A DNA stretch of 64,000 bases from Ventricola sp051883735 (GTDB lineage: Bacteria; Bacillota; Clostridia; Christensenellales; Aristaeellaceae), in assembly GCA_051883735.1 (NCBI GenBank), contig JBJEUH010000077.1, positions 4,043-68,042 on the forward strand, in the 5' to 3' direction. The notes beneath the pieces are model-generated. The model saw only the letters and a list, made by a program, of their open reading frames with translations, made no database searches and was not told the origin of the DNA. Shown in pieces: positions 43,300 through 52,179 of this stretch; the first letter of the stretch is position 1; each line of letters starts with the position of its first letter. Both the position numbers and the translations under genes were made by a program.

Positions 43300-44307
43300 T
43301 CATCCAATTCCGTCAAAAAACGGCGGAATAAACAGCTTCTGATAGGTTTTGACCGCATACGCGTCGGTCATGCAGGCGACGAAATCGCACACGCCGCGCT
43401 GGAGTCCCTCGCGATAGACGATCTCCATGTACTCGTTGGGCATCTGCCCCGGATGCTCCATATAGTAGCCCACCAGCTCGGTGACGATGTGGTGCGTTTT
43501 CCGGCACTCGTTGTTCGCCCAGTCGCGGGAATACACGCGCTCAAACATGAAAGCGCGCAATTCCAGCAGCGCGTCCCAGATATCCGGCTCCATCGCCGTC
43601 TCGTTCCTGCCCTCGCTGTAGCGCACCACGCTGCGGATCATCGTGTCAATGCGCTCGCCGTGGGTCTGTCCCAGCGTGCGGATCGCATGCTTGGGCAGAT
43701 CCTCCACGCACAGCAGGCCGGCGCGCACCGCGTCGTCGATGTCGTGGTTGATGTAGGCGATGCGGTCCGCCAGATGCACGCAGCAGCCCTCCAGCGTCTG
43801 GGGCTTCACCTTGCCGGAGTGATGCTCGATGCCGTCGCGCACCTCCCAGGTGAGGTTGAGGCCGCGGCCCCCGTTTTCCAGCACCTCCACCACGCGCCGG
43901 CTCTGCTCCCTGTGCTCAAAGCCGCCCTCGATGATCTTGTCGAGCGCGTCCTCGCCCGCGTGGCCAAAGGGCGTGTGGCCCAGGTCGTGCCCCATGGCGA
44001 TCGCCTCGGCGAGGTCCTCGTTCAGCCGCAGCGCCCGCGCCAGCGTGCGCGCCACCTGCGTAACCTCCAGCGTATGCGTCAGGCGCGTCCTATAATGATC
44101 GCCCTGCGGGGAAAGAAACACCTGCGTCTTGCCCTTCAGGCGCCTGAAGGACTTGCAGTGCAGAATCCTGTCCCGGTCGCGCTGGAACTCCGTGCGCATG
44201 TCGTCCGCCGACACGGGCCTCTCCCGGCCGCGGCTCTCACACGAGAGCGTCGCATACGGGCTGAGCGTATCGCGCTCCCGCTGCTCAAGCATCGCCTTGA
44301 TGGTCAT
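43300..44307 (-). CDS. dGTPase-like HD-domain deoxynucleotide triphosphohydrolase
   Basis: The 335-residue protein has the HD-domain metal motifs: RLTHTLEVTQVARTLARAL, GHDLGHTPFGHAGE and, later, DRIAYINHDIDDA. The N-terminus ends in LSPYATLSCESRGRER and FRRLKGKTQVF, as in the Gram-positive dGTPase subfamily. It hydrolyses dGTP or other dNTPs to nucleoside and triphosphate. I chose the ATG at 44307 with GGGAGG 8 bases upstream; an ATG at 44364 with AAGGAG 6 bases upstream would add 19 residues and is equally well placed. It lies upstream of dnaG, separated by 124 bases. Confidence 0.92.
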   Translation of the reverse strand: MTIKAMLEQRERDTLSPYATLSCESRGRERPVSADDMRTEFQRDRDRILHCKSFRRLKGKTQVFLSPQGDHYRTRLTHTLEVTQVARTLARALRLNEDLAEAIAMGHDLGHTPFGHAGEDALDKIIEGGFEHREQSRRVVEVLENGGRGLNLTWEVRDGIEHHSGKVKPQTLEGCCVHLADRIAYINHDIDDAVRAGLLCVEDLPKHAIRTLGQTHGERIDTMIRSVVRYSEGRNETAMEPDIWDALLELRAFMFERVYSRDWANNECRKTHHIVTELVGYYMEHPGQMPNEYMEIVYREGLQRGVCDFVACMTDAYAVKTYQKLFIPPFFDGIG

Positions 44308-44445
44308 CTGCGCCGCCTCCCTTCTCAGGGCCGCTGATCCAGGGAACTCGCATAGTCGCGCCATTGGGCGCTCCTTGCGATTCCCGGCGTTCCGCCTGCC
44401 TGTTTCCGCCACCGGCGGCGGCAGGCTCCAGCCCCTGAAACCAAC

Positions 44446-44485
44446 CTGAGGGACATTGTCCCTCAGACTCCCTTCTTCGCTTCGC
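44446..44485. repeat. Palindromic intergenic repeat (family 3, copy 2)
   Basis: The perfect palindrome CTGAGGGACAT-TGTCCCTCAG is followed by ACTCCCTTCTTCGCTTCGC, matching the second half of the element at 22989-23050. The surrounding 307-base gap (44308-44614) holds this repeat and the thiN terminator but no gene; it must also contain the dGTPase promoter, which I could not pick out. Confidence 0.65.
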
Positions 44486-44554
44486 ACTTTGATCCGAAGT
44501 GCGGATATATAGAAGCATAATTCGACACCGACGGACAAAAACCTATCGCGGCGC

Positions 44555-44591
44555 AAAAAATCCCCGCTTCAACTTTTTGGGTCAAAGCGGG
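44555..44591 (-). terminator. Intrinsic terminator after thiN
   Basis: On the minus strand CCCGCTT and AAGCGGG form a stem around a 15-base loop, followed by GATTTTTTGC. It ends the def to thiN gene cluster. Confidence 0.85.
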
Positions 44592-44614
44592 TTGTATGCT
44601 TTTTGCAGGCCGGC

Positions 44615-45253
44615 TCAGATGCCGCCGTAATGATGAAACAGCAGCAGGTCGCCCTCCTTCACGGTGATCTTCGCCTCGGCCTGTATCACCACGTTGCTCA
44701 CGCCCAGCGGATGCACGAAGTCAAAGGACAGCGCCTCCAGCGAGTGATAGTAGCAGCCCGTGAGCGTCACGCCGCGCGCCTCGCCGATGGGGATCAGGGA
44801 AATCGTGTCGCCCTTTGCGCCGCGCAGCGTGATCTCGCCGTCGATGCGCACGATGCGCACGCGCTCGTCGAGAATCTGCGCAAACGCGCCGCCCTCGTGC
44901 GCCCGATTGAGCAGCATGAGGTTTGCCAGCGCGTGATCCATGCGCCCGCCCAGCGCGCCGAGAATCGTGATCTCCGTCGCGCCGCGCGACAGCGCGACCT
45001 CCATGGCATGTCCGCCGTCGGTGTCGTCCTTCTCGCAGGGCAGGCGCTCCATCTCGGTGCTGCCCTCCCTGCGCGCAAGCGTCCCGGCGCTGACGGAGTC
45101 CATGTCCCCCAGCAGCAGATCCGGCAGCGCGTCCGCCGCCTCAAAGGCCTCAAGGCCCCTGTCCGCCGCGATGGTCAGCTCCGCCTCGGCCGCGCAGCGG
45201 CGCAGCAGCGGCGCACCCGGCAGGTCGCCGCCCAGCACGATCAGCGCGCGCAT
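44615..45253 (-). CDS. thiN: Thiamine pyrophosphokinase
   Basis: The enzyme transfers diphosphate from ATP to thiamine. The 212-residue protein has IAADRGLEAFEAA, LLGDMDSVSAGTL, the conserved KDDTDGGHAMEVAL and LGALGGRMDHALANL in the catalytic domain, and a C-terminal beta domain that binds thiamine. The ATG at 45253 has GGAGG 7 bases upstream and overlaps the rpe stop by 13 bases. It is the last gene of the prpC-prkC-rsgA-rpe-thiN run. TPP made here is the Dxs cofactor. Confidence 0.95.
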   Translation of the reverse strand: MRALIVLGGDLPGAPLLRRCAAEAELTIAADRGLEAFEAADALPDLLLGDMDSVSAGTLARREGSTEMERLPCEKDDTDGGHAMEVALSRGATEITILGALGGRMDHALANLMLLNRAHEGGAFAQILDERVRIVRIDGEITLRGAKGDTISLIPIGEARGVTLTGCYYHSLEALSFDFVHPLGVSNVVIQAEAKITVKEGDLLLFHHYGGI

Positions 45254-45912
45254 CGCTTGTCCTCCGCGCACCCGCGCAGGGCCGCCACAAACGCCGCCGG
45301 GTCCTCCGCGCGGAACAGGCCCGTGCCGGTGACCAGCACGTTGGCGCCCGCCTCGACCACCCGGTGCGCGTTGTCCATCTTGATGCCGCCGTCCACCTCC
45401 AGGAAGATATCGCGTCCGGACGCTTCGATCATCCTTCTGAGCACCGGCAGCTTCCTTATGCAGTCCTCGCGCAGGCTCTGGCCGCCGAAGCCCGGCTCCA
45501 CGGTCATCACCAGCACCAGGTCGCACAGCGGCAGCAGGCGGCGGATGGCCTCCGGGCTGGTGCCCGGTTTGATGGAGACGCCGGTCTTCACGCCCTGTGC
45601 CGCGATCGTGCGCAGCAGATCCTCCACGTCATCCTCGATCTCGGCATGCACGGTGATCAGATCCGCGCCCGCCCGGACGTACTCGTCGATATACCTGCGC
45701 GGATCGGAGAGCATCAGGTGCACGTCCAGGAACAGCTTCGTCTTCCTGCGGATGGCGGCGACGAAGCTCGGGCCGAAGCTGATGTTGGGCACAAAATGGC
45801 CGTCCATGTTGTCAAGGTGAAGCCATCCAAGACCCAGCCTCTCCACCAGCTCGATCTCCTCGCCCAGGCGCAGCAGATCCGCGCCCAGCACGGAAGGTGA
45901 AATTCTGATCAT
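45241..45912 (-). CDS. rpe: Ribulose-phosphate 3-epimerase
   Basis: This 223-residue TIM-barrel enzyme interconverts ribulose 5-phosphate and xylulose 5-phosphate. It shows ISPSVLGADLLRLGEEI, LHLDNMDGHFVPNISFG with a metal-binding histidine, DVHLMLSDP, MTVEPGFGGQ and the phosphate loop EVDGGIKMDN. The ATG overlaps the rsgA stop (ATGA). Length is normal. Confidence 0.97.
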   Translation of the reverse strand: MIRISPSVLGADLLRLGEEIELVERLGLGWLHLDNMDGHFVPNISFGPSFVAAIRRKTKLFLDVHLMLSDPRRYIDEYVRAGADLITVHAEIEDDVEDLLRTIAAQGVKTGVSIKPGTSPEAIRRLLPLCDLVLVMTVEPGFGGQSLREDCIRKLPVLRRMIEASGRDIFLEVDGGIKMDNAHRVVEAGANVLVTGTGLFRAEDPAAFVAALRGCAEDKRCAR

Positions 45913-46787
45913 TCGTATCGCCCCTTCCAATTCTCCTTGACCTGCGCAAGCAGCTCGCGGTATCTCGCCCAGCGTACGGCGCTCAGCCTGCCCTCGCGAA
46001 CCGCCGCCTGTACGGCGCAGCCCGGCTCCCGGTCGTGCAGGCAGGGCTGAAAGCGGCATTCGCCCGCAAGCTCGTTGTACTCCGGATAGAGCTGCGCGAA
46101 TTCCTGCGGCTCGATGCCGTCCTCCAGCTCCAGCAGGCTGAAGCCCGGGGTATCCAGCACCAGCATGCCGTCCGCCGCCAGCATCTCCGAGCGGCGCGTC
46201 GTGTGCCGTCCGCGCTCGGTCTTGCGGCTCAGGCCGCCGGTCTCCAGCTGAAGGCCCAGCAGCGCGTTGATCAGCGAGCTCTTGCCCACGGCGCTCTGGC
46301 CCGCCAGGCAGGTCACCTTGCCGCGCATCGCCTCGCGAAGCGCCTCCACGCCCTCGCCCGTCATCGCGCTGGCCGCGAACACGCGCAGCTGCGTGCCGGC
46401 GTATTCCTCGCGGATGGACCGCTCCAGCGCATCGCCCAGATCGATCTTGTTGACGCAGATTGCCGGGGTCATGCCGCCCCGCGCCGCGCGCAGAATCAGC
46501 TTGTCGATGAGCAGCATGTCCGGGTGCGGCACGCTGGCCACGACCAGCATGAGCATGTCGCAGTTGGCCACGCTGGGCCGCAGCATGACGCTCCTTCTGG
46601 GGAGAATCTCCTCCAGCCAGCCGTTGTCCTCGCCCTCGCTCGGCGTAAAGCGCACGCGGTCGCCGACCATCGGCGTGAGCTTCTGATGGCGCAGCTTCTT
46701 CTGCGCGCGCAGGGTGTATTCCTGCCCGTCCTCGTCGCAGAGCACGGTGTAAAAGCTGCCGATGCCCCGCATGATGCTTCCAACCAT
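45909..46787 (-). CDS. rsgA: Ribosome small subunit-dependent GTPase A
   Basis: RsgA helps late assembly of the 30S subunit. The 292-residue protein has an N-terminal OB-fold (VGDRVRFTPSEGEDNGWLEEI), a circularly permuted GTPase order (NKID as ICVNKIDL first, then the P-loop LAGQSAVGKSSLINALL, then DTPGF) and a C-terminal zinc site with CRFQPCLHDREPGCAV. The ATG at 46787 has an AAGGAAG site. It sits between prkC and rpe, a common firmicute order that connects it to PrkC, which phosphorylates RsgA (CpgA) in Bacillus. Confidence 0.96.
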   Translation of the reverse strand: MVGSIMRGIGSFYTVLCDEDGQEYTLRAQKKLRHQKLTPMVGDRVRFTPSEGEDNGWLEEILPRRSVMLRPSVANCDMLMLVVASVPHPDMLLIDKLILRAARGGMTPAICVNKIDLGDALERSIREEYAGTQLRVFAASAMTGEGVEALREAMRGKVTCLAGQSAVGKSSLINALLGLQLETGGLSRKTERGRHTTRRSEMLAADGMLVLDTPGFSLLELEDGIEPQEFAQLYPEYNELAGECRFQPCLHDREPGCAVQAAVREGRLSAVRWARYRELLAQVKENWKGRYE

Positions 46788-46870
46788 GGACTTCCTTTCG
46801 TGGGGCTTCGCCCCCGTTCCTGCCAAAGAACGCGCCAAGCGCCGTCCTCCGGCGCCGGCCTGCCCGCCGC

Positions 46871-48709
46871 TTACTGAAGAACCGCCGTCGCCTCGCTCCG
46901 GAAGCCGCCGTCCAGATACACGCGCCAGGTCTGCACGCCGCTTTTCTCGCTGCGCAGCAGCACGTCAAGCGTCACCTCGCCGGGCTCCGTGTGCGTCGCG
47001 GCGTACATGTCGCTCTCCTTGCCGTCCTCGCCCACCAGCGTCACGCGCACGCTCACGCCCTCGCGCGGCACCTGCACCGTCACCTTGACCGTCGCGGTGT
47101 ACCTGCGCTTGTCGTAATAGCCCACGTTCAGCTCCACCGCGCTGCCCGGCAGCACCTCGGTGAAGCGCTCCAGGGACTGCGAGAGCACCACGCCGTCCTG
47201 TCTGGCGTCCGAGACGTTCTCATAGGTGATCAGCCCGCTGGCCAGCCCCAGCGATTCGATGCGGGAGAGCGCCTCCTCCTCGCGCTGGCCCACCAGCTCC
47301 GGCACGACCACGCGCCCGCCGGAGACCGTCAGGTTCACCGCGCTGCCGATCTTCGCGCTCACGCCCGCCTCCGGCTGCTGGGCGATGACCGTGCCCGCGA
47401 GCTGATCGCTCGGCGCGAGCGTGATCTCGCCGACCGTAAAGCCATGCGCCGTGATCGCCGCGACGGCATTGTCCTGCGTCAGGCCGGTCACGCGCTGAAC
47501 GGCGAGCATGTCGCTGCCGCGGGAGATGGTCACATACACCGTCTCGCCCCGGCCCACCTGGTCGCCCGCCTTGGGAATCTGCGCGCTGACATAGCCCTCC
47601 ATCACGTCGCTGTACGCGTAATCCAGCTGAACCTCAAGGTTCGCGCTGGTGATGAGCCGCTCCGCCGTCGCCGCGTCCACGCCGGTCAGATCCGGCATGC
47701 GGGTGAAGACGAACACGGACCGGTACAGCGTCACCGCCGCAAACGCGATCATGCTCAGCATGACGACGATGACCGCCGCCATCACCGCGCGCACGCGCGC
47801 ATCGTTCGGGCTCGGCGTGTGCAGCGGATGCTTTCCGTGCGGCCCGTCGTGCTCGATGCGCTGAACCATGAATTCGCCGTCCGGATGCCGCAGCGCGCGG
47901 CGCAGGTCGCGGATCATGCTCTCCGCGTTCTGGTAGCGGTCGCGCGGCTCCTTCTCCAGCGCCTTTTTGACGATGAGCTCCACCGCGCGGCTGACGTCGG
48001 CCTCCTCCTCCACGGGTTTGGGCGTCTCCATCAGGTGCATCATGGCCACGGAGACCGCCGTCTCGCCCTCGAAGGGGACGTGGCCGGTGAGCATCTCATA
48101 GAGGATCACGCCCACGGAATACAGGTCGCTGGCGCTGGTGGCACGCATGCCCTTGGCCTGCTCGGGCGAGAAATAGTGCACCGAGCCCATGACGTTGCCG
48201 TCGGAGGTCAGCGTCTTGGTATCGGCCAGGCCGGCGATGCCGAAATCGCCGATCTTCACCTGGCCGCTTCGGGTGATCATCACGTTCTGGGGCTTCACGT
48301 CCCTGTGGATGATGCCGCGCTGGTGCGCGTGCGAGAGCGCTGCGAGGATGCACAGCGCGCAGTGCACGGCCTCCTCCTGCTCCATTTTGCCCTTTTCGGC
48401 GATGACATCCTTGAGCGTTTCGCCATCGACGTATTCAAGGGCGATGTACGAAACGCCGCCTGCCTCACCCGCGTCGATCGAGTTGACGACGTTGGGGTGG
48501 TTCAGCTTGCGGTTGACCGCCGCCTCGCGCTTGAAGCGCTCCTTGTACTCCGGATCGTCCTCGTATTCCTCGCGCAGCACCTTGAGCGCCACCGTCTGGT
48601 GCGTCTTCAGATCAAACGCCCGGTAGACGATCGCCATGCCGCCGCGGCCGATCACGTCCTCCACGCGGAACCGGCGGCTGACGATCTTGCCAATCAGTCT
48701 CGATTCCAC
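46871..48709 (-). CDS. prkC: PASTA-domain Ser/Thr protein kinase PrkC
   Basis: The 612-residue membrane kinase has a cytosolic kinase domain (about residues 13-270) with VIGRGGMAIVYRA, the VALKVL lysine, HRDVKPQNVMI and KIGDFGIAG, one membrane helix (about 322-345) and three extracellular PASTA domains (about 355-555), ending in an extra beta domain. PASTA domains sense muropeptides; the kinase controls wall growth and spore germination. The start is a GTG at 48709 with GAGGAGG 7 bases upstream. It lies 2 bases after prpC. Confidence 0.96.
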   Translation of the reverse strand: MESRLIGKIVSRRFRVEDVIGRGGMAIVYRAFDLKTHQTVALKVLREEYEDDPEYKERFKREAAVNRKLNHPNVVNSIDAGEAGGVSYIALEYVDGETLKDVIAEKGKMEQEEAVHCALCILAALSHAHQRGIIHRDVKPQNVMITRSGQVKIGDFGIAGLADTKTLTSDGNVMGSVHYFSPEQAKGMRATSASDLYSVGVILYEMLTGHVPFEGETAVSVAMMHLMETPKPVEEEADVSRAVELIVKKALEKEPRDRYQNAESMIRDLRRALRHPDGEFMVQRIEHDGPHGKHPLHTPSPNDARVRAVMAAVIVVMLSMIAFAAVTLYRSVFVFTRMPDLTGVDAATAERLITSANLEVQLDYAYSDVMEGYVSAQIPKAGDQVGRGETVYVTISRGSDMLAVQRVTGLTQDNAVAAITAHGFTVGEITLAPSDQLAGTVIAQQPEAGVSAKIGSAVNLTVSGGRVVVPELVGQREEEALSRIESLGLASGLITYENVSDARQDGVVLSQSLERFTEVLPGSAVELNVGYYDKRRYTATVKVTVQVPREGVSVRVTLVGEDGKESDMYAATHTEPGEVTLDVLLRSEKSGVQTWRVYLDGGFRSEATAVLQ

Positions 48710-48711
48710 GC

Positions 48712-49425
48712 TCAGCCCTCCTCGTCGCACCAGAGAATCAGCGTGATATTGTCGCGCCCGCCGGCGAGAAGCGCCTGCTCAAGCAGGCTGTCCGCCGCCG
48801 TGTCGAGATTCTCCTCCTGTTTGAGCGTGCGCGCGATGTCCTCATCGGCAACCATACCGGTCAGCCCGTCCGAGCACAGCAGCCACAAATCGCCCTTCCT
48901 CCTGTCCGCCGCCAGCAGATCGGGCGCGTTGTCGCCCTGGGTGCCCAGCGCGCGGGTAATGATGTTGCGCCGCGGATGCCTGCGCGCCTCCTCCCGGGTG
49001 ATGATGCGCGCGCGCACCAGCTCCTCCACCAGGGAGTGATCCTGCGTGATCTGCTCCAGCTCGCCGCCGCGCAGGCGGTAGATGCGGCTGTCGCCGACGT
49101 GCGCGATGTACATGTAATGCCCGCCGCGCCACATTGCTGAGAGCGTCGTGCCCATGCCCGCGCAGGCCGGATTCTCCTTCGCGTGCGCCAGAATCGCCTC
49201 ATGCGCGTCCCTGACCGCGTCGCGCATCACGGAAATGCTGGCGATATCGTGCGAGGCCGCCATGCGCTTCACCGCGTCGATCGCCATGCTGCTGGCCACC
49301 TCGCCCGCGAGATGACCGCCCATGCCGTCCGCCACGGCGAAGATGCCCCGGCTTTCATCAAACCAGGCGGCGTCCTCGTTCTGCCTGCGCGCCTTGCCGA
49401 CGTCTGTTCTCAGCGTTGCCGTCAC
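48712..49425 (-). CDS. prpC: PP2C-type protein phosphatase
   Basis: This 237-residue phosphatase reverses PrkC phosphorylation. Metal-binding motifs are DVGKARRQNEDAAWF, FAVADGMGGHLAGE, SDGLTGMV and a final GGRDNITLILW. The start is a GTG at 49425. It is followed after 2 bases by prkC, the classical pair, and preceded by rlmN. Confidence 0.96.
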   Translation of the reverse strand: MTATLRTDVGKARRQNEDAAWFDESRGIFAVADGMGGHLAGEVASSMAIDAVKRMAASHDIASISVMRDAVRDAHEAILAHAKENPACAGMGTTLSAMWRGGHYMYIAHVGDSRIYRLRGGELEQITQDHSLVEELVRARIITREEARRHPRRNIITRALGTQGDNAPDLLAADRRKGDLWLLCSDGLTGMVADEDIARTLKQEENLDTAADSLLEQALLAGGRDNITLILWCDEEG

Positions 49426-49482
49426 GTTCGTGCCCCTTTCCTTTGCCCTGCCGCGCGCTCCGCCCTCTCCGGGGAAAAGCGT

Positions 49483-50550
49483 TTACGCTTTGGCGTTGTC
49501 CCTGATGTATCTGCGGCGCAGCTGGCCGCATGCGCCCTCGATGTCGTCGCCCATCTCGCGCCGTCTGGTGACGGAGATGTTCTTCTGCTCCAGCACCTTC
49601 TTGAACGCGTCCACCTCGCACTCGGAAACGCCCTGAAGCCCGCGCTCGGGCACGGCGTTGAGCGGGATGAGGTTCACATGGCACTGCATGCCGCGAAGGC
49701 GCGAGGCCAGCTCGGCCGCATGCTCCGGCGAGGCGTTCACGCCGTGCACCAGCGCGTATTCAAAGATCACGCGGCGGCCCGTCTTTTCGATGTAGTACCG
49801 GCACGCGGAGAGAATCTCGTCCATGGAATACCGGTTGGCGATGGGCATGGTCTGGCGTCGGATCTCGTCGTTGGGCGCGTGCAGCGACAGCGACAGCGTC
49901 ACCGGCAGATCCTCCTCCGCGAAGCGGCGCATGTTCTCCACCAGGCCGCAGGTGGACAGCGACACGCTGCGCATGCCGATGCACAGCCCGCCCTCCATGC
50001 GCAGAAGCCGCAGGAACTTGACCACGTTGTCGTAGTTGTCAAACGGTTCGCCGCTGCCCATGAGCACGATGTTGCCCACCTTCTGCCCCTCGCCCTGGAG
50101 GGCCAGCACGCCGTTGGCGCAGACGATCTGGCCGAGCATCTCCGCCGGGGTCAGGCTGCGGGCGCAGCCGTCCAGCGTGCTCGCACAGAACTTGCAGCCC
50201 ATGCGGCAGCCCACCTGCGTGGACAGGCACAGCGTGTTGCCGTACTTGTAGCGCATGAGCACGCCCTCGATGACGTGATCGTCCGGCAGGCGGTAGAGCA
50301 GCTTGATCGTGCCGTCGAGCTTCGACTGAATGGTCTCGATGACGGACACCGGGTTGTCGATGCAGGTTTCATGAAGCGTCTCGCGCAGCGCCTTGGGCAG
50401 GTTGCTCATGCGCTCAAACGGCACGCCCTGATGCAGCCACGCAAACACCTGCTTCGCCCGGAAGGCCGGCTGGCCCTGCGCCTTGAAAAAAGCGCCAAGC
50501 TCCTCGGGGGTGAGCCCGAGAAGCTGCGTCTTGTCGTTCTTGCTTTCCAT
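49483..50550 (-). CDS. rlmN: 23S rRNA A2503/tRNA A37 C2-methyltransferase
   Basis: RlmN is a radical-SAM enzyme that methylates A2503 of 23S rRNA. The 355-residue protein has the iron-sulfur cysteines Cys115, Cys119 and Cys122 (GCRMGCKFC), the GGEP-like MGSGEPFDNYDNV and the methyl-carrying cysteine near residue 341 (EGACGQLRRRY). It follows rsmB after 6 bases. All elements required for activity are present. Confidence 0.97.
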   Translation of the reverse strand: MESKNDKTQLLGLTPEELGAFFKAQGQPAFRAKQVFAWLHQGVPFERMSNLPKALRETLHETCIDNPVSVIETIQSKLDGTIKLLYRLPDDHVIEGVLMRYKYGNTLCLSTQVGCRMGCKFCASTLDGCARSLTPAEMLGQIVCANGVLALQGEGQKVGNIVLMGSGEPFDNYDNVVKFLRLLRMEGGLCIGMRSVSLSTCGLVENMRRFAEEDLPVTLSLSLHAPNDEIRRQTMPIANRYSMDEILSACRYYIEKTGRRVIFEYALVHGVNASPEHAAELASRLRGMQCHVNLIPLNAVPERGLQGVSECEVDAFKKVLEQKNISVTRRREMGDDIEGACGQLRRRYIRDNAKA

Positions 50551-50556
50551 CTTCTT

Positions 50557-52176
50557 TTACGCTCTCGCTCTGCGCAGGCGGCAGATGTAGAAGCCGTCCG
50601 TTCCGTCGCGGTGGGGCAGCATCTGCAGTCCGGTTTGGGTCTCGTGCTGCGCAAGCGCCTGCGGCAGCTCCGCGCCCATCGGGAAGACCTCGTACTCCGG
50701 ATGACGCGCGAGGAAGGCCTCGATCTGCTGCGCGTTCTCCTGCGGGAGAATGGAGCAGGTGGAATACACCAGCGTGCCGCCGACCTTGACCATCGGCGCG
50801 ACCGCATCGAGGATCTCGCTCTGCGTGCGGCAGAGGGAGGCGACGCCCTCGCGGCTCACGCGGTACTTGACGTCCGGCTTCTCGAGCATCACGCCCGTGC
50901 CGGAGCACGGCGCGTCGATGAGCGCCGCGTCGAGCGTCATCGCCATGTCCGGGCGCGGCGCGGAGGCGTCCTTCACCGCCGGGCGGACGTTCTCCAGCTT
51001 CAGGCGGTTCGCGGTGCCGCGGATCAGCTCCACGCGGTGCGCGTGGGTGTCCCAGGCGTAGACGCGGCCGGTGTCGTTCATCATCTCGCTGAGCACGGCG
51101 GTCTTTCCGCCCGGCGCAGCGCACGCGTCCAGCACCGTCTGGCCCGGCTTCGCGCCGACCACGCGGGCCGCGATCACGGAGCTCTCGCCCTGGATGGTGA
51201 ACAGGCCGTTCTGGAACGCGCGCATGCGGGTCATGTCGCCCGCGTTCCTCACCTTGTAGGTGCCCGGCACGATGCCCGGGGAAAACTCCAGCTCGTCGTC
51301 CGCAAACAGCGCGCGCAGGCGCGCGTCGTCGCAGCGCAGGTAGTTCACGCGCACGGTGATGTCGCGGTCCTTCGGACGGTAGCGCAGAATTTCCAGCGCG
51401 CCGTGCTCGCCGTAGGCCTCGATGAGCAGCTGCGCCAGATCCATCGGCGCGGAGAACAAAATCGACAGATACTTCGCCGGGTCGTCCTGCGGCTTGGGCC
51501 ACACGACGCCGTCCTTGCCGCGGATCATGTTGCGCAGCACGGCGTTCACCAGGCCCGTAAAGCCCTCAAAGCCCATCGCGCGGGTCAGGCTGACGCTCTC
51601 GTCCACCGCCGCCATGTCCGGCACGCGGTCGAGGTAGAACAGCTGGTACGCGCCCATGCGCAGAATCTCGCGCACGGCGGGCTCGATCTCCTTTTCGCCC
51701 TCCAGGAACTGGTCGATGCGCCAGTCGAGCGCGATCCGGTTTTCCAGCGTGCCGTAAACCAGCTGTGTGGTGAACGCGCGGTCGCGGCGGCCAAAGGCGG
51801 CCTGCGCCAAGCGCTTGTCCAGCGCCAGGGACGCATACGCGTCGCTGCGGCTCACGTCCAGCAGCGTTTCCAGCGCCACGCGGCGCGGCGCGAGGTTCAT
51901 CGGCTTCGGCTTTGCCGGACGCTCCGGACGCTCCGGACGCTCCGGACGCTCCGGACGATCCGGACGGTTCGGTCGGTCCGCGCGCATCTTGTACCCGCGC
52001 TGCCCGTCAGGGGCCGGCCTGCCGCCGCGCGGGGAAAAGCCCTTCTTCTCGCCAAACGACGGCTTCTCGCCGCGCGGCGCAAAGTCCTTCTTCCCGCCAA
52101 AGCCCGGCTTCCGGTCCGTCTTCTCAAGCTTCCTGCCGCCGCGGAACCCGCCGTCGCGGCCTCTGTTGTCTGCCAT
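50557..52176 (-). CDS. rsmB: 16S rRNA m5C967 methyltransferase RsmB with arginine-rich N-terminal extension
   Basis: The 539-residue protein has a NusB-like RNA-binding domain from about residue 95 and a SAM methyltransferase domain with DACAAPGGKTAVLSEMMND, DAPCSGTGVMLEKPD and STCSILPQEN. RsmB methylates C967 of 16S rRNA. About 93 extra N-terminal residues are rich in Gly, Arg, Lys and Pro, including FAPRGEKPSFGEKKGF and an RPE repeat coded by tandem 9-base units (about 51912-51960). This tail is likely disordered and RNA-binding. It follows fmt after 3 bases. Confidence 0.95.
   Translation of the reverse strand: MADNRGRDGGFRGGRKLEKTDRKPGFGGKKDFAPRGEKPSFGEKKGFSPRGGRPAPDGQRGYKMRADRPNRPDRPERPERPERPERPAKPKPMNLAPRRVALETLLDVSRSDAYASLALDKRLAQAAFGRRDRAFTTQLVYGTLENRIALDWRIDQFLEGEKEIEPAVREILRMGAYQLFYLDRVPDMAAVDESVSLTRAMGFEGFTGLVNAVLRNMIRGKDGVVWPKPQDDPAKYLSILFSAPMDLAQLLIEAYGEHGALEILRYRPKDRDITVRVNYLRCDDARLRALFADDELEFSPGIVPGTYKVRNAGDMTRMRAFQNGLFTIQGESSVIAARVVGAKPGQTVLDACAAPGGKTAVLSEMMNDTGRVYAWDTHAHRVELIRGTANRLKLENVRPAVKDASAPRPDMAMTLDAALIDAPCSGTGVMLEKPDVKYRVSREGVASLCRTQSEILDAVAPMVKVGGTLVYSTCSILPQENAQQIEAFLARHPEYEVFPMGAELPQALAQHETQTGLQMLPHRDGTDGFYICRLRRARA
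51912..51965. repeat. 9-base tandem repeat within rsmB
   Basis: The unit CGGACGCTC is repeated four times in a row, with diverged flanking units CGGACGATC and CGGACGGTT. It encodes the RP(D/E) repeats of the RsmB N-terminal tail. The repeat number is likely to vary by slippage without breaking the frame because the unit is nine bases. Confidence 0.85.
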
Positions 52177-52179
52177 GCT

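Noticed and set aside
40356..43331. 991-codon plus-strand open frame opposite sigA and dnaG
   Set aside because: It is a shadow frame of two certain genes; long antisense frames are expected at this GC content.
51912..51965. CRISPR-like direct repeats
   Set aside because: The 9-base units are contiguous without spacers and lie in frame within rsmB.
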